This document shows positions 1 through 11,925 of a stretch of DNA of 64,000 bases, one piece after another. Location of the stretch: the NCBI GenBank assembly GCA_015698045.1, contig BLAL01000187.1, positions 673,709 to 737,708 on the forward strand, in the 5' to 3' direction. The position numbers and the translations under genes are program-made. Under the pieces are notes generated by a model. The model did not search any database and had not been told where the DNA came from. It worked only from the letters and a program-made list of their open reading frames with translations. Source of the stretch: Rhizophagus clarus (Eukaryota; Glomeromycota; Glomeromycetes; Glomerales; Glomeraceae). How positions within the stretch are numbered: the stretch's first letter is position 1; each line of letters begins with the position of its first letter.

Positions 1-119
1 TATGCCAAACTATACCAAATGCTAAAACAGTTTTGACAGTTTTGACAGGTTTTGATGTTTTAATGTTTTGCAAGTTTTGACATTATGTAAGTAGTTTTGA
101 CTTACGATATTGATCAAAT

Positions 120-350
120 AAGTTTTAGCAGGCAACTTTAATGACAAGATCTGACAAAAAGTTTGTAATAATATCATGAAAATGGTTAGAAGGTAAAATC
201 TTCAAATCATAGTCTATGATAATCAAATATAGCGAGTTCAGTTTTTTTACTTTTTTGGCTGGTTTTATTAGTAGAAATCCTTTCTTCATATTGAAAATAA
301 AAATTTTTCTTTCACAAAAAATTGGTTTTGCAGATCAATAAGAAGAGTTT
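120..350 (-). pseudogene. Fragment of a LINE ORF1-like relic (N-terminal part)
   Basis: This stretch matches, in the same orientation, the segment around 25,430-25,600 and, inverted, 44,270-44,400. On the minus strand the shared core reads like the start of a protein (KPAKKVEK followed by a leucine-rich stretch in the better copy). Here it is broken by stops and small indels. It is the third and shortest copy of this relic in the window. The family is inferred to be LINE ORF1-like only from its repetition and its company with LINE relics; no diagnostic domain is visible. Confidence 0.45.
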
Positions 351-539
351 CTTATATTTGATAATACAAATGTTAAGAAATACATTAAAATTTACATAAA
401 TATAGACTATCTATAAAATATTTCTCTATTAACTATATTATCTATGCTACTGCTTCAGAAAGAATACAGCTGACTAATCATTATAAGTCAATAGTGACAT
501 AAGTCACAAAAACTTAAAAATTTGATCAATAACTATCCG

Positions 540-2640
540 TATTAAAATATCCATCTATTCAAACCTTATACTGATTTAATATACTATTCAGACCTTTAAT
601 CTTATTATTATCTTCAATTCCCATAAATTTTAATTTTTTCTTTCAAGAATCTATATCATGTAATTGTTTTAATTTAATTTGAAAAACATTACAGTGTTCT
701 TAAATCAGATGTTTAAACTGAAGAACTAATGTATCGATAACTTCTTCATGATTTTATATTTACTTTATTCAGAGATTTTTAAATCTTTTAAAAATTTACT
801 AAAACTTTTAGGTATAATTTCTTTAACTAAACATAATATTCCAATATTTGAGAAATTTCAACAATCAAGATTATCAATAATTATGAGAACTTTGTTAGGA
901 TCAGTATTAATATTATTATATATAAATAAGATGATCAGTTTAAAAAGTTGATCTTTAAAATTATGAACTATCTCTACTTTAGTATTTTGTATGACAGAAC
1001 ATAACCATAAATGTTGATAAGTTTCTAATTCAGTATTACATAACGTATATCTCCAACTGCCAGTATAAACGATGGTGATCATTTACATAAATTATCTTAA
1101 GTAGGTAATTTTTCAGCATGTAATTTGATTTTAAATGAGTTAAATTTAGAATTAAGTACAGTTGAATTATCAAATTTATCTTTAATGTATCTAAAAGTAA
1201 AAGACTAATCGAATGATTCTAAATCAGTAGGCAAAGTGAAATATTTATTTCTATTTAACTTTAAAAACTGTTTGATATATTGTATTTCTTTAATATCTTT
1301 TACTATAAGTGTAATATTTTTTTTTATAGGTCTGTAATTCCAACATATTATACCATTATAAGCAAGTAATTTAAAATTAATTACTAAATATTTTTTGCTA
1401 CATGCTTTTTTAACTAATTTATCTATAATATTATTATAATTATCAGATTCATAAGTTTTCACTTTCTGCAATGTTATGATTAAATCTTTAAATCTGATCA
1501 ACTTAATAAAGAGTATTCACAAAATACTATTTGTAATTTTAATTTTTGAACTGTAAAGATAGATAATATATTAATCTTGGAAAACTGATTAATTACTATT
1601 TGAGAATCTGTACAGATTGTAACTCTTGTGTTTCTATTTAAACATAATAATGCTATTATAATAGTTATTAATTCAGCCTTAATCACTGATAGATTCTCCT
1701 TTATTTGATATTGAAATATAGAATTAGTTTTTATGATTTTAAACGTACTATCTATACTAATACTAGTATCTGAATATCTTTTAAAGGATTCATCTATATA
1801 TATTGTTAAGGACAATTGATTTTTAACTGTATCTTATATATTTTTAAGTTGATTACGTAAAAGTATGAGATGAAAAAAGTCTAACATACTTCTAACAGAT
1901 ACTTCCTGTAAATTAACTGTATTATATTTGACTCTATTTTCTATTATAGCTATATATTCAAATACTAAAGAATCTAGTATATAAGCATCTTATATAGGCT
2001 GTGCTTTAATATCAATAGTCTTTTTCTTATTAATAAATAAAAATCACCTATTATTAGCTGTTTTTCTTTTACTTCTTGATTGTATATCTTTAAGTTCACA
2101 ACCAGTACACTGAACTAACACCGGTACTTGTATTGATGGAGAAATAGAATCATCTTTAATGTTATGTATCCAATGTTCTACCATAAGAATTTGATCATTA
2201 AATAGTATATGACCAAAATATGAGAAGTTCAGTTTATCACTATAAAAGGCAATCCATTGTTTTTTCCTCAATTTTTTTTCTGAAATATTACTATCTTGTA
2301 AATAATATTGTCTACTAATTATAAATTCTGGTTTGACTTTTCTTGACATTGCAATATTTATTATACAATGTTGTTCTATTCTTTTAAACCAATTTGATTT
2401 ACAACCTTTAGTATTAATACCTAACTGAATTCGTAAATCTGAGTATGTAAGAAAACATATACCATCAGCAGCCATTATTTGATTTAGAAAATAAATATTA
2501 TGATGTTGTAAATGATAGTTCATTTTGTTTTTAAATAACCTATCTGAATCTAATATCTGTGTTATGGGGTAATTATCCTTCCATAATTTTTCGCCCAATA
2601 TTTGATTGGCATATAAGATTATTATCATACATAATGGCCA
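540..2640 (-). pseudogene. Degenerate LINE ORF2, C-terminal half (linker, RNase H, tail)
   Basis: Three minus-strand ORF pieces line up in the order expected of a LINE ORF2 after the reverse transcriptase. Positions 2044-2628 correspond to the RT-RNase H linker, including a CTGCELKD segment comparable to the CPGC segment of the intact LINEs at 48-64 kb. Positions 1498-1815 hold the RNase H core, with IYIDES for the first Asp, KAELITI for the Glu and ICTDSQ for the second Asp. Positions 1205-1501 carry the last motif in decayed form, with YESDNYNN where an intact copy has the catalytic His and Asn. Positions 858-1082 match the post-RNase H Cys/His tail (CNTELETYQHLWLC). Stops interrupt the frames. 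It belongs to a more AT-rich lineage than the LINEs at the right end of the window. Confidence 0.75.
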
Positions 2641-2739
2641 ACTTTACTAAGAATATCAAATTTTTTGATATGTTTTTGATATAGCTATAATGTTATTTTT
2701 ACGTAGATTTAATACATTGTGTCGACCATGTTATTTAGG

Positions 2740-2960
2740 CTTATAATTTCATTACAAAATAATGTCAGATAAACTATAATGGTTTTGTAATCATTTTGTA
2801 ATTATTTAGTAATAGTTTTAAAATACTTTATAATAAATTTATAATGAATTTATAATGAATTTATAATATAATTTTAATGGATTTCAAATTAATTTTAATT
2901 GTTCTACAATCATTTTACAATTATTAATACAAATACTATAACACTATAATAAAAGTTATT
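2740..2960. repeat. Short AT-rich tandem-like repeats
   Basis: Several near-repeats of AATTTATAATG and related words occur here. The same style of A/T words with interspersed CAAT recurs at about 5,450-5,880. No coding potential is visible. Confidence 0.4.
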
Positions 2961-3326
2961 TTGAAATCAAATAAACATAGTAAGCATCTACCAATCACAT
3001 TTTTCCAATACAAGCACCCGACAATGTGAAAACCTGTAGACTTGCTCTTCTGATTTTGATAATGAAGTCAAAGCCAGATTGGAGACCTACTATAATCAAA
3101 TTGTAAACAAAATCAAAGTCCTAAAAATGAAAATTGAAAAAAAGTTAATAAAAAATGGGTTTTAAATGAAGTTTCAAATTTTTTTTTGAAACTCATCTGC
3201 AAGTCAAAGCTGAAAAGGACTTTGAAACTTTAAAATCAAAACTGATCATCTAACAAAAAAGAGAAAAATGATGATAGTAAAATGTTTTGTCAAAAATTAA
3301 ATCAAAAAAAATATATTTCAGTTTTT

Positions 3327-4545
3327 CTTACTAAAATTTAACGCGTCCAAAGAACTGGTCACCTAAAAAAAAATATAAATTTGAAATGTTAGTAAAATGT
3401 TTCTTTAAAAATTAAATCAAAAAAAATATATTTCAGTTTTTCTTACTAAAATTTAACGCGTCCAAAGAACTGGTCACCTAAAAAAAAATATAAATTTGAA
3501 ATGTTAGTAAAATGTTTCTTTAAAAATTAAATCAAAAAAATATTTCAGTTTTTCTTACCAAAATTCAAATACCTGATCGCCTAGAAAAAAAAATAAGATA
3601 ATAGAAATGTTAGTAAAACGTTTCTTTAAAAATTAAATCAAAAAAATATTTTGGTTTTTCTTACCAAAATTTAACGCATTTAAATACCTGATCACCTAAA
3701 AAAAAAATAAGATAATAGAAATGTTAGTAAAACGTTTCTTTAAAATTAAAATCAAAAAATATTTCAGTTTTTCTATCTGAAATTCAACGCATCACTTGGC
3801 ACCTTCCCTCTGAAGTCATCTTCCTTTACCATATTTGCGGCAGAAAAAATTGTTCCCCTGACAATGCCCCTCCCATCCTAAACGTTCTAGTCTTAAATAA
3901 AAAGTGACTTTACTAACGTTTTAAATCTGCACAATATCATAATCCTCCATCTGATCCATATTTGAATCACTTTATACGCTTCCAAATACCAACTGCTTAG
4001 AAAAAAATAGAAACATTAATAAAATGTTTCATAAAAAATAAATTCAAAAAAAAGCATAAAATCAGATTTTCTTTTACTAGAACTCTACGCATCCAAAAAC
4101 CCTGGCCGTCTAGAAAAAAAGAATAGAAACGTTAGTAAAATGTTTCATAAAAAATAAATTCAAAAAAAAGCATAAAATTGAATATTTTCTTACCAAATTT
4201 TTACACGTTTAAAAACCCTGACCGTCTAGAAAAAAAGTATAAAAATGTTAGTAAAACATTTTGTAAAAAATAAATTCGAAAAAAAAATAAAATCAGATTT
4301 TCTTTTACCAAATTTCTATGCGTTCAAAAATCCTGGTCATCTAGAAAAAAAGAATAGAAACGTTAGTAAAATATTTTATAAAAAATAAATTTGAAAAAAA
4401 AAATTAAAATCAGATTTTCTTTTACCAAATTTCTACGCATCCAAAAACTCTGGCCATCTAGAAAAAAAGAATAGAAATGTTAGTAAAACGTTTCATAAAA
4501 AATAAATTTGAAAAAAAAATTAAAATCGTATATTTTCTTACCAAA
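3327..4545 (-). repeat. Tandem array of exon-like modules (about 11 units, period about 107-117 bp)
   Basis: Read on the minus strand, most units contain, in order, a pyrimidine-rich acceptor ending TAG, a 22-32 nt core, a donor GTAAG or GTAAAAG, an A/T spacer, and a branch-point-like TACTAAC before the next acceptor. The best cores are 3332-3362, 3447-3477 and 3665-3695; the first two are exactly 115 bp apart. Further units lie near 3559-3580, 3790, 3970, 4080-4110, 4195-4226, 4309-4340 and 4425-4456. The last donor, at 4540-4541, follows the short coding exon at 4553-4675. The array is interrupted at about 3,790-3,960 by unrelated sequence. Core lengths of 31-32 nt are not multiples of three, so joining them would shift the frame. 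Confidence 0.8.
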
Positions 4546-4552
4546 ATTCTAC

Positions 4553-4675
4553 TCATCCAGAAGTACGACGACCTTGATTATAATTTATTGAAATAGAAGA
4601 AAGATCACTTAATTCATTTTTATAAAGTTCTTCTTCACTGTCAGAAAAATAATCTGTTGCAGGTGTACTTGCCAT
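4553..4675 (-). pseudogene. Short first-exon-like ORF beside the exon array
   Basis: A 40-codon minus-strand ORF starts MASTPATDYFSDSEEE, is acidic and Ser-rich, and ends at TGA. The segment GGATGAGTAGAATTTTG just before the donor at 4541 closely matches the repeated cores (GGATGCGTAGAAATTTG in the neighbour unit). The TGA therefore equals a TGC in the repeated units and may be a nonsense mutation in a first coding exon. A long purine-rich tract (4,850-5,060 on the plus strand) lies upstream. No family is recognised. It is probably the start of a gene whose first intron border was tandemly duplicated. Confidence 0.4.
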
Positions 4676-4849
4676 TAAAACCTGAGAAAATCGTCAAAAT
4701 TTAAAGAAAAAAAAGAACTAAAACCTACAAAAAAATGAAAGGCGAAGTTAATAAATAAAACAAAAAAATATCTAAATAAACAATATAAAAAAAATTTGTA
4801 AAAAAATAATACTCACATGCGTCTAAGAAAGTAGTTAATAATTATTTAG

Positions 4850-5240
4850 GTAAAAGGAAGGGAAAGAGGAAAAGGAGAAAACGAAATAAAAGGAGGAAAG
4901 AGAATAAAAGAGGCGTAAATGAAAGACAAAGTAAAGAATAATGAAGGGTAAAAGAAGTCAAAAGATGGGTAAAGGAAGTGAAAGGGAGGTAAAAAAAGTT
5001 ACGAGAGAGAAGGAAAGGGGAAAAATTAAAGAGAAAAGGAAGAAAGAAAAAGGAAACTTGAAAAATAGCTTAAACTTATTTAGAAAAAAAAGTTTAATTA
5101 AACTGCAGCAGTGCAGCTGCAATTGTATTATTGTTATATCATGTGATTCATGTGACTATAATTTCATATATATAGGGATCTTTTTCAACTTTTTTCCTCT
5201 ATAAAAAAAAATTCCTATAAAAAAAAAATTTTCTATTTCT
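4850..5240. other. Purine-rich tract, no supported gene
   Basis: The plus strand is strongly A/G-rich from about 4,850 to 5,060. An ORF through it would be almost only Lys, Glu, Arg and Gly, so it is treated as low-complexity sequence. It lies upstream of the minus-strand exon-like ORF and could be its pyrimidine-rich leader. Confidence 0.4.
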
Positions 5241-5264
5241 TTTTTATAATGATATACTAAGTTA

Positions 5265-5316
5265 CAGATGTACGTATGTACATTATGGTACATATGTATC
5301 ATACATACAACATCTG
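5265..5316. repeat. Imperfect inverted repeat with CAGATG/CATCTG ends
   Basis: The ends CAGATGT and ACATCTG are inverted copies around a TACGTATGTAC-like centre, giving a potential hairpin of about 50 nt. Confidence 0.45.
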
Positions 5317-5341
5317 TTTAACTTTATGAAAAGCCTCACCT

Positions 5342-5412
5342 CTGTAAATAGGTAGAGGTCCAATAGTGCCTATAGGAGGAGAGCCATTGCTGCTCCCTCC
5401 ACCTGTTTATAG
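5342..5412. repeat. Imperfect inverted repeat, GC-richer hairpin
   Basis: Left arm 5342-5358 (CTGTAAATAGGTAGAGG) and right arm 5396-5412 (CCTCCACCTGTTTATAG) pair at about 14 of 17 positions. The loop is about 37 nt. It is one of the few GC-richer spots in this part. It may be a MITE remnant or a structured RNA; neither can be proven from sequence alone. Confidence 0.4.
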
Positions 5413-5939
5413 TGACAAAAAGAGGGAGTCTTCAGTAGTAAAGCTTAGTATATTATAAAAATAAAAAATAATTTCATAATATCATAATTATTTCAATACA
5501 ATATTATAATTACTTCAATACAATTTCATAATTATTGTGATATAATCATTTCAGTACAATTTTATAATTATTGCAATTCAATTTTGTATATTAAAAATAT
5601 AACAATTGCAACACAATTTCATATTAAGAATATAATCATTTCAATACTATTATATAATTATTGCAATACAATTTCAAATTATTAATTGCATTATTAATAA
5701 TAAATTTATTGCAAATATCATTATAATATAATATTTAAATCATTTTAATATTTTAATTTGTAATATTTTTTTCATTCTTTATGATATAATATTGTAATAA
5801 ATTGCAAAATACATAAAAACAATTTCAACCATTACAAAATAATATTAGAATTACAAAAGTATAATGAAAACATTATAAATTTATATCAAAAAAAATAGTA
5901 AAGAAAGTACTAGTAATCAAATTATATTTAATCTTTAAA

Positions 5940-6965
5940 TTTTTCAAATGAATTTTCCATTATATTAATATATTAGTGACAGATAATGTTTCTTGTTGTA
6001 AATGTATGATACTTAATTTAGAGAGAATACCAAATAAACCTTTATTCTGAAGTTAGTTTTATAATCTAGTAATTTGACGCTAGAGTTAAATAGATGATAT
6101 ATTCTTGATTGCATACCCTAAACCTGAATGAATCATATAATTTGGTATTGTCATCATTAAGTTAGTTTTTTTCTTGAATAGTCTATGCATGAAAATATTA
6201 AGAGTTGACACTTGTTTATCATTTAAAATAATATATTATGCTTTGTATTCAATACTAGGAATGATGACTGTGTTATAAATATATCTCATCATCTTATGCT
6301 TATTTCTGATAATTTTATTATATCTTGTAATAATATTTTTGTATTGATTGAATACATATATTTTAGATAAATTAAGATTCATCCAAGCACCTAAAATCTT
6401 AACTGATTCATTTGGATAAATCAATTGAATTTCTTAAATATGAGATCCAAAATTCAGTTTAATTGACTTATCTTTAAAAGCATTTAAATTATTAGTTATT
6501 AACGCAAATTTTTCTGGATTGATCTGAATATTGTTCAACTTGTTAAACTCATCTGTTATTTATAATATACTTTCTAATTTATATAATATATCTATTATCT
6601 ATGATACGTCATCTATATAAGCTTAAGAAGAAATCATAATTGTTTTTTTATCAGGATCTCTTAATTAAACATTATTAACGATTGGTTAATTTACTGTATA
6701 GCCTAATTGCAATTTGTTTATTTCACATAAAAGTGAATTATAGTAGATAGTCCAGAGAAGAAGTGAAATCATTTCATCCTGATCTATTCCTATAAGCACT
6801 TTGTAAAATTAAATCATTCTTATTGTTATAATAACTGCTTTTCTACTATTAGAAAATAAATTAACAAGTAATTGAATGATTCTTTTAGGAATCTTAATTC
6901 TATTGAGAGCTAACTCCAGCATTTTAATCAATTCTTGGAGACTAGTATAAGATAATTCTAGAATT
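5940..6965 (-). pseudogene. Degenerate LINE reverse transcriptase relic
   Basis: On the minus strand the order of RT motifs is clear despite stops. GIDQDEMISLLLW lies near 6,770 (compare GIDQDEVISPLLW in the LINE at 52 kb). Catalytic YIDDVS lies near 6,605. Positions 6236-6424 read SVKILGAWMNLNLS and TVIIPSIEYKA, matching FLGVWFNIKGS and SVLIPKLEYRM of the intact copies. Downstream, about 6,235-5,940, matches the next part (LFKKKTNLMMTIPNY versus LVKHKANFSRSLPNP). A stop directly before the YIDD motif shows that the gene is dead. It may be the 5' half of the same insertion whose 3' half is at 540-2,640. Confidence 0.75.
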
Positions 6966-6969
6966 ACTG

Positions 6970-9720
6970 TAGGTATAGTACAGTATAGGGAAGAGTTTAA
7001 TTTTTAATAAAGTTAAAAAAATGTAATAAGAAATGAAATATTTGTATTAAATAAAATATTATTTATTAATTTATTATTTAAATATTGATTTAATAATATA
7101 ATAAAACATATTTAATGAAAATATTATTATTTAAAAATTAAAATTAAATAATAAAATTTATATTATAAATTACGTTAAAAAAATATATAATTTATATATT
7201 TTTCAGTATTTTTCAGTATATAAATAGGACTCAGACATTACTAAAATAACTCACATTTTTTTTATCCATTTTTCTCAAAATTAAGCCAATTTGCTCTTTT
7301 AGTTTTTTAAGGATATCTCGCCATCTATTTAACCAATTTGGATAAACTTTTTTTTATTTTGTAGATCTTATTGAGAGCTACATTTTAAAAAAAGTTCATT
7401 CAATTTGGATCATTGGTTAATGAAAAAATTGCAAAAAACATGTTTTTTAGCTTCTAAATTTCACATCAATTTGCTCTTTTTCATAATTATGAGTTATATC
7501 AGTAATGTTTGGGGTTCTATATAATCTGTAATTTTATAATACAGAATTGGACAGATTTTCATATCATATATTTTTTTACATATATATTTTTATACAGAAA
7601 ATTCTATATTTATTATATGATAATTATACAATATTCATATAACTTTTTTGTATAAAAAACATATAAATTCCTTATCCAATTTTTTTATAGGGTCATTGTA
7701 TATATTGTATGTACATGTTTCTTGTGTAGAAACTATGACTATTAGTTGTTGGTATCAGTTAATCTGTTGAAAAAATAAAAATATAAAAAATATATTTTGC
7801 AGAAATATTGATTAACACGTTAGTAGAAAGAGTTTGATTAATTTTATTATTTTGATTATATAAATTTTATAATATTAGAACTTATATAATATTTTAATTA
7901 TAATATTATGTAAATCTTATAAAATTGTAAACTTATATTTTATTTTAAAATTTTTCAAAATATTATATCTATAGATATTACCCAAATTATTTTAAGTAAA
8001 TTTTAAATTAGTTTGTATATTTTGACTGCTATAATTTCCAAATTTCAAATATACAAATTATAAAATTTATTATATATATAATTTGTAAATTAATTTAAAT
8101 TTGTATATTTCAGTTAAGCTGCTATAATTTTAAACTATTTTGGATTTATAATTATAGTATTATAAATATTCATAAATTTATAAAATCATAAACTTGTAAA
8201 ATTTTTCATATTTTAAAGTTTTCTGATAAATTAAATGTAAAAGATTTAATAAAATAAAAATTTTAATTAAATTAAAGGATTAATTTACTTATTTTTATAT
8301 AATATTTAAGATTAAATATAAACTTTGTTTAATAAATATAATAAAAATCCCTTATTTAAAATTATTAGTAAAAAATATTTTTAAAATATTATTTAAATAA
8401 GAATTTTTTTGAAATATTATTTAAATAAGAATTTTTTTGAAATTCTAATAAAATTGTAATTTTGCTTAATATTAATTATATATTTTATATCTAATATCTA
8501 ATACAATATTAAAATCAAATAACTCTGATTTGTATAATTTTATATTTTTAGTATAAAAATAATTAAATAATAATTTAATAAACTGTAATATTATAAAAAT
8601 AAAATATAATAATAATAATAATAATATATTATTTATTTTTTATTAAAATTTATAAAAATAAAAATATTTTTGTAAATAAGCAAAATATTGTATATATAAT
8701 TGGAATAAATTGGAATATAAAAAATTTATAAATAATAATATTGGTAATAAAATAATTATTAGTTATAATATAAAGTGAAGAAATAACTTAATTGATAATC
8801 TGTAAATAAATAGAAATAAAAAACAGGGATATACTGATTTTTTATATGCATATTTTTGGATTAACCAATTAAAATATCTCTTCAATTATATGAAATATTT
8901 ATAAAAATTATACTTCCAAACCTGAAAAGTTTATTTATTATTAAAATCATTTTAATAGTTAAAATCTATATTTTGTCTAATTCTAGTAGAAATTATAATT
9001 CTAGTAGGAATTATGCAATGATAATCTTTCTATATACATAAATAACTCGCTTTATAATAATTTTTTTTATATAAAAGTAGGAAAATAGCATATGAATATA
9101 TAACTCAAAATTTACTTATAGTTATATTTAATAAATCAAACTTAGATTAAGGAAAATACATATTTTGGAATTATCACAAATTATATATAAATTTTATATA
9201 TTAAATTTCATTTATTTGTGGACTACCAATTAATATTAAATTAAAACTTATATTAAATGATTTAAAATCTACATATGTTATATTAAAAATAAAGTAATTA
9301 CTATATTTTTTGCAAAAATTTTTAATTTTAAGGTTAATGAGAAAGTTAATAGAAAATTTATTGTAAAGTTTACATAAAAAAATAAAAAAATTTTATTATT
9401 ATTTGGTTAAATATATAATCTCTTGATATTTGCTTACATTATATAATTATAATCTGTTTGTAAAAATTAATTTCTATTTTTAACAGTTAAATTAAAGAAA
9501 ACACTAAAGAAATCACAAAATTTATTATTATTATTATAAAAATAAGTTTAATACATTGTACATTTGTTAAATTTTATGGTTTTTATTAATTTAAGTGAAT
9601 TATTTTTTTAAAGAAATTGAATTACTTACAAGTTTACAGTATATCATAATATTAATCATATTATAGTATAGATCAATATTTTAGTTAATTAAAAAATAAA
9701 TCAAAAATCTTTTAAAAATT
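6970..9720. other. AT-rich desert without genes
   Basis: The sequence is almost entirely A/T with stops in all frames. One patch at about 7,240-7,520 is less simple and contains CAATTTGCTCTTTT twice (about 7,290 and 7,470) and two ATTTGGAT words in opposite company, suggesting an old repeat. Otherwise I see nothing. Confidence 0.6.

Positions 9721-9721
<1 letters not shown>

Positions 9722-9751
<30 letters not shown>
9722..9751. repeat. Poly(A) run, about 30 nt
   Basis: An uninterrupted A run sits at the boundary between the AT desert and the less AT-rich island. It could be the tail of an old retro-insertion, but no body or target duplication is evident. Confidence 0.6.
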
Positions 9752-9754
<3 letters not shown>

Positions 9755-9759
9755 TGGAA

Positions 9760-11884
9760 TGATTGATCATCATTACAATTACATTACAAAATTACAAAAG
9801 TTTTTTCATCAATTAGGTTATTTAATGTTTTTTCATGACCAAATAGATAGATTAAAAATTTTATCAAATCAATAGAAAATTTAAATTATTTATAATCGAT
9901 GAATAATATTGAATTCAATTTTGGTTTAAACGGCAAATCAATATATTATGTAACATTTTTTAAATAAAATATATTGTTGTAATATTGTATTTTTATCATT
10001 GTTTTTCAAAAACGTTTACTTTTGAAAGATAAATTGTTATCATGTGATTGTATTTTAAGAATTTTTTTTTTTAATTCGGGGACGGAAATGATTTCGGATG
10101 TTTCCTTTTTTGTTCCTTTTTTTTTTTTGTAAGTGAAATACCAAAGAATAAAATAGCTCTGATGGGGAAAACTCACATACATTATTACGGTTATGGATAA
10201 TTATTTGAAAAATCATTTAACCAATTTGTATTTTCAAGCATAGGTTCAATGAAAATCATCTATTATTATAAAGTTATATTTCATATCCATGCCGATAGAC
10301 TATTTCAATCATTTCAATCATAAAATCGTTAAAAATCGTTAAAAATCGGTATAAATCACATGATCATAACAAAAAAAACCACAGCTAGAACATAAAATGA
10401 TTAAATCATAACCATACAACATTTTTTTTTTTAACGCGAAAAAATTAAGTATTCTTTTTTAAGAAAAAGGAAATGAGAAAAAAAAAAAAAATTAAAAAAT
10501 GATATCTTTTAAACAATGTTAAAAGGATAGACGAATGATAATAAGTCATGTAATATGACGTATTTATTTTACGTGGGAAAAAAAAAATAAGTAACAATCG
10601 AGATTTCAGGCAATTAATTATTAATTCAATTTGATTTTTAGGTATTTTGCGTACGCAAAAAAAGCAATGCAAGGCTCGATTGGTTCGATTAGTATGTTCT
10701 CTTTTTCTATCTTACATACTATGACATAAATGTCATATGCCGAAAAAAAACAATATTCACTTTTAAAAATGGTTTAATGTCCGATAATATCCGAATAACA
10801 GATCAAAAAAAAAAAAGTTTCTTTCTTATTATATGCATTATTTACATAATAATTATTTATATATTTATTATTATTATTTATTGTATTGATTGGAGGAACC
10901 TGCATTTGAATCGCTAATCGTAATAAAATATCGTACTGTTGCAGAAGTGATTTGGCTACCACATGAATATCACACGACCACACGAGATTTTACGAGCGAA
11001 TAAATTTTAATATTGTTGTAACAAAAAAAAAAAAAAAAAATTATGTAAGAACGGAATAAAGTTATTTATTTTCACAAGTTTGTTTTTTTTTTTTATTTGT
11101 TTATGTACATTTTTTTTTTTCTTATTTTAATTTTATATTTATTTTTAACGATGTTGTGTGTTTATTGATGCACAAACAACATCTCCCTAAATTTGAATTT
11201 GTGAAATCATTATTTAATCATGAAATTCATCAAATAGAATCTTCTTTAATATTCCGAGAAATTCATTTTTTTTTTTTTGTCTTTTATTAACACAATAATT
11301 TATATATACATATTTTTAAAAAAAAATTCTCCCACACACTTATCACTCATGTTGTACCATTATAGTATTATATGTGAAATATGTTTAAAAATTCGAAATG
11401 TAAATATATTTTTGGTAACACATTTCATTATGGGAATTTCTTACTTCCAAAAAAAGATTAGATCATTAAAAAGAATTTTTTTTTTTTTAAAAAAAAAATC
11501 TGAAAAAAAAGCCACGTTATAATAAACTCACGATATTTATTTATCCCCGCGTATTCAGTTGTGACAGTTATCCTCGCGTGATAACACGCTTTTTTTTTTT
11601 GAAAAATATTCAATCTGGTATTACAAAAAAAAATATTATCCAAATAATTAATTAACTAAAAATGGACAAAAAATACGTGTTAAAAATTATGAATTTATGA
11701 ATTTATCTCGTGTCTCTTGGCTGTCAAAAAAAAACGTTAGGTCTGTCATAATATGTCATAATTTGCTTTATCGTCAATTTATATATTTATTATACATTAT
11801 AATACGTATTTATAATACGTATTAATACGTATAACATAAATAAAAATTACCTGTTAATACTTCTAATATTGATGATGTTGATAT

Positions 11885-11925
<41 letters not shown>

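Noticed and set aside
4941..5204. 87-codon plus-strand ORF rich in Lys, Glu and Arg
   Set aside because: It follows from a purine-rich low-complexity tract; no domain, no splice context.
10774..10983. Possible exon reading HVVAKSLLQQYDILLRLAIQ
   Set aside because: Peptide is plausible, but it starts at GTG, runs into poly-Asn, and no linked exon with matching phase was found.
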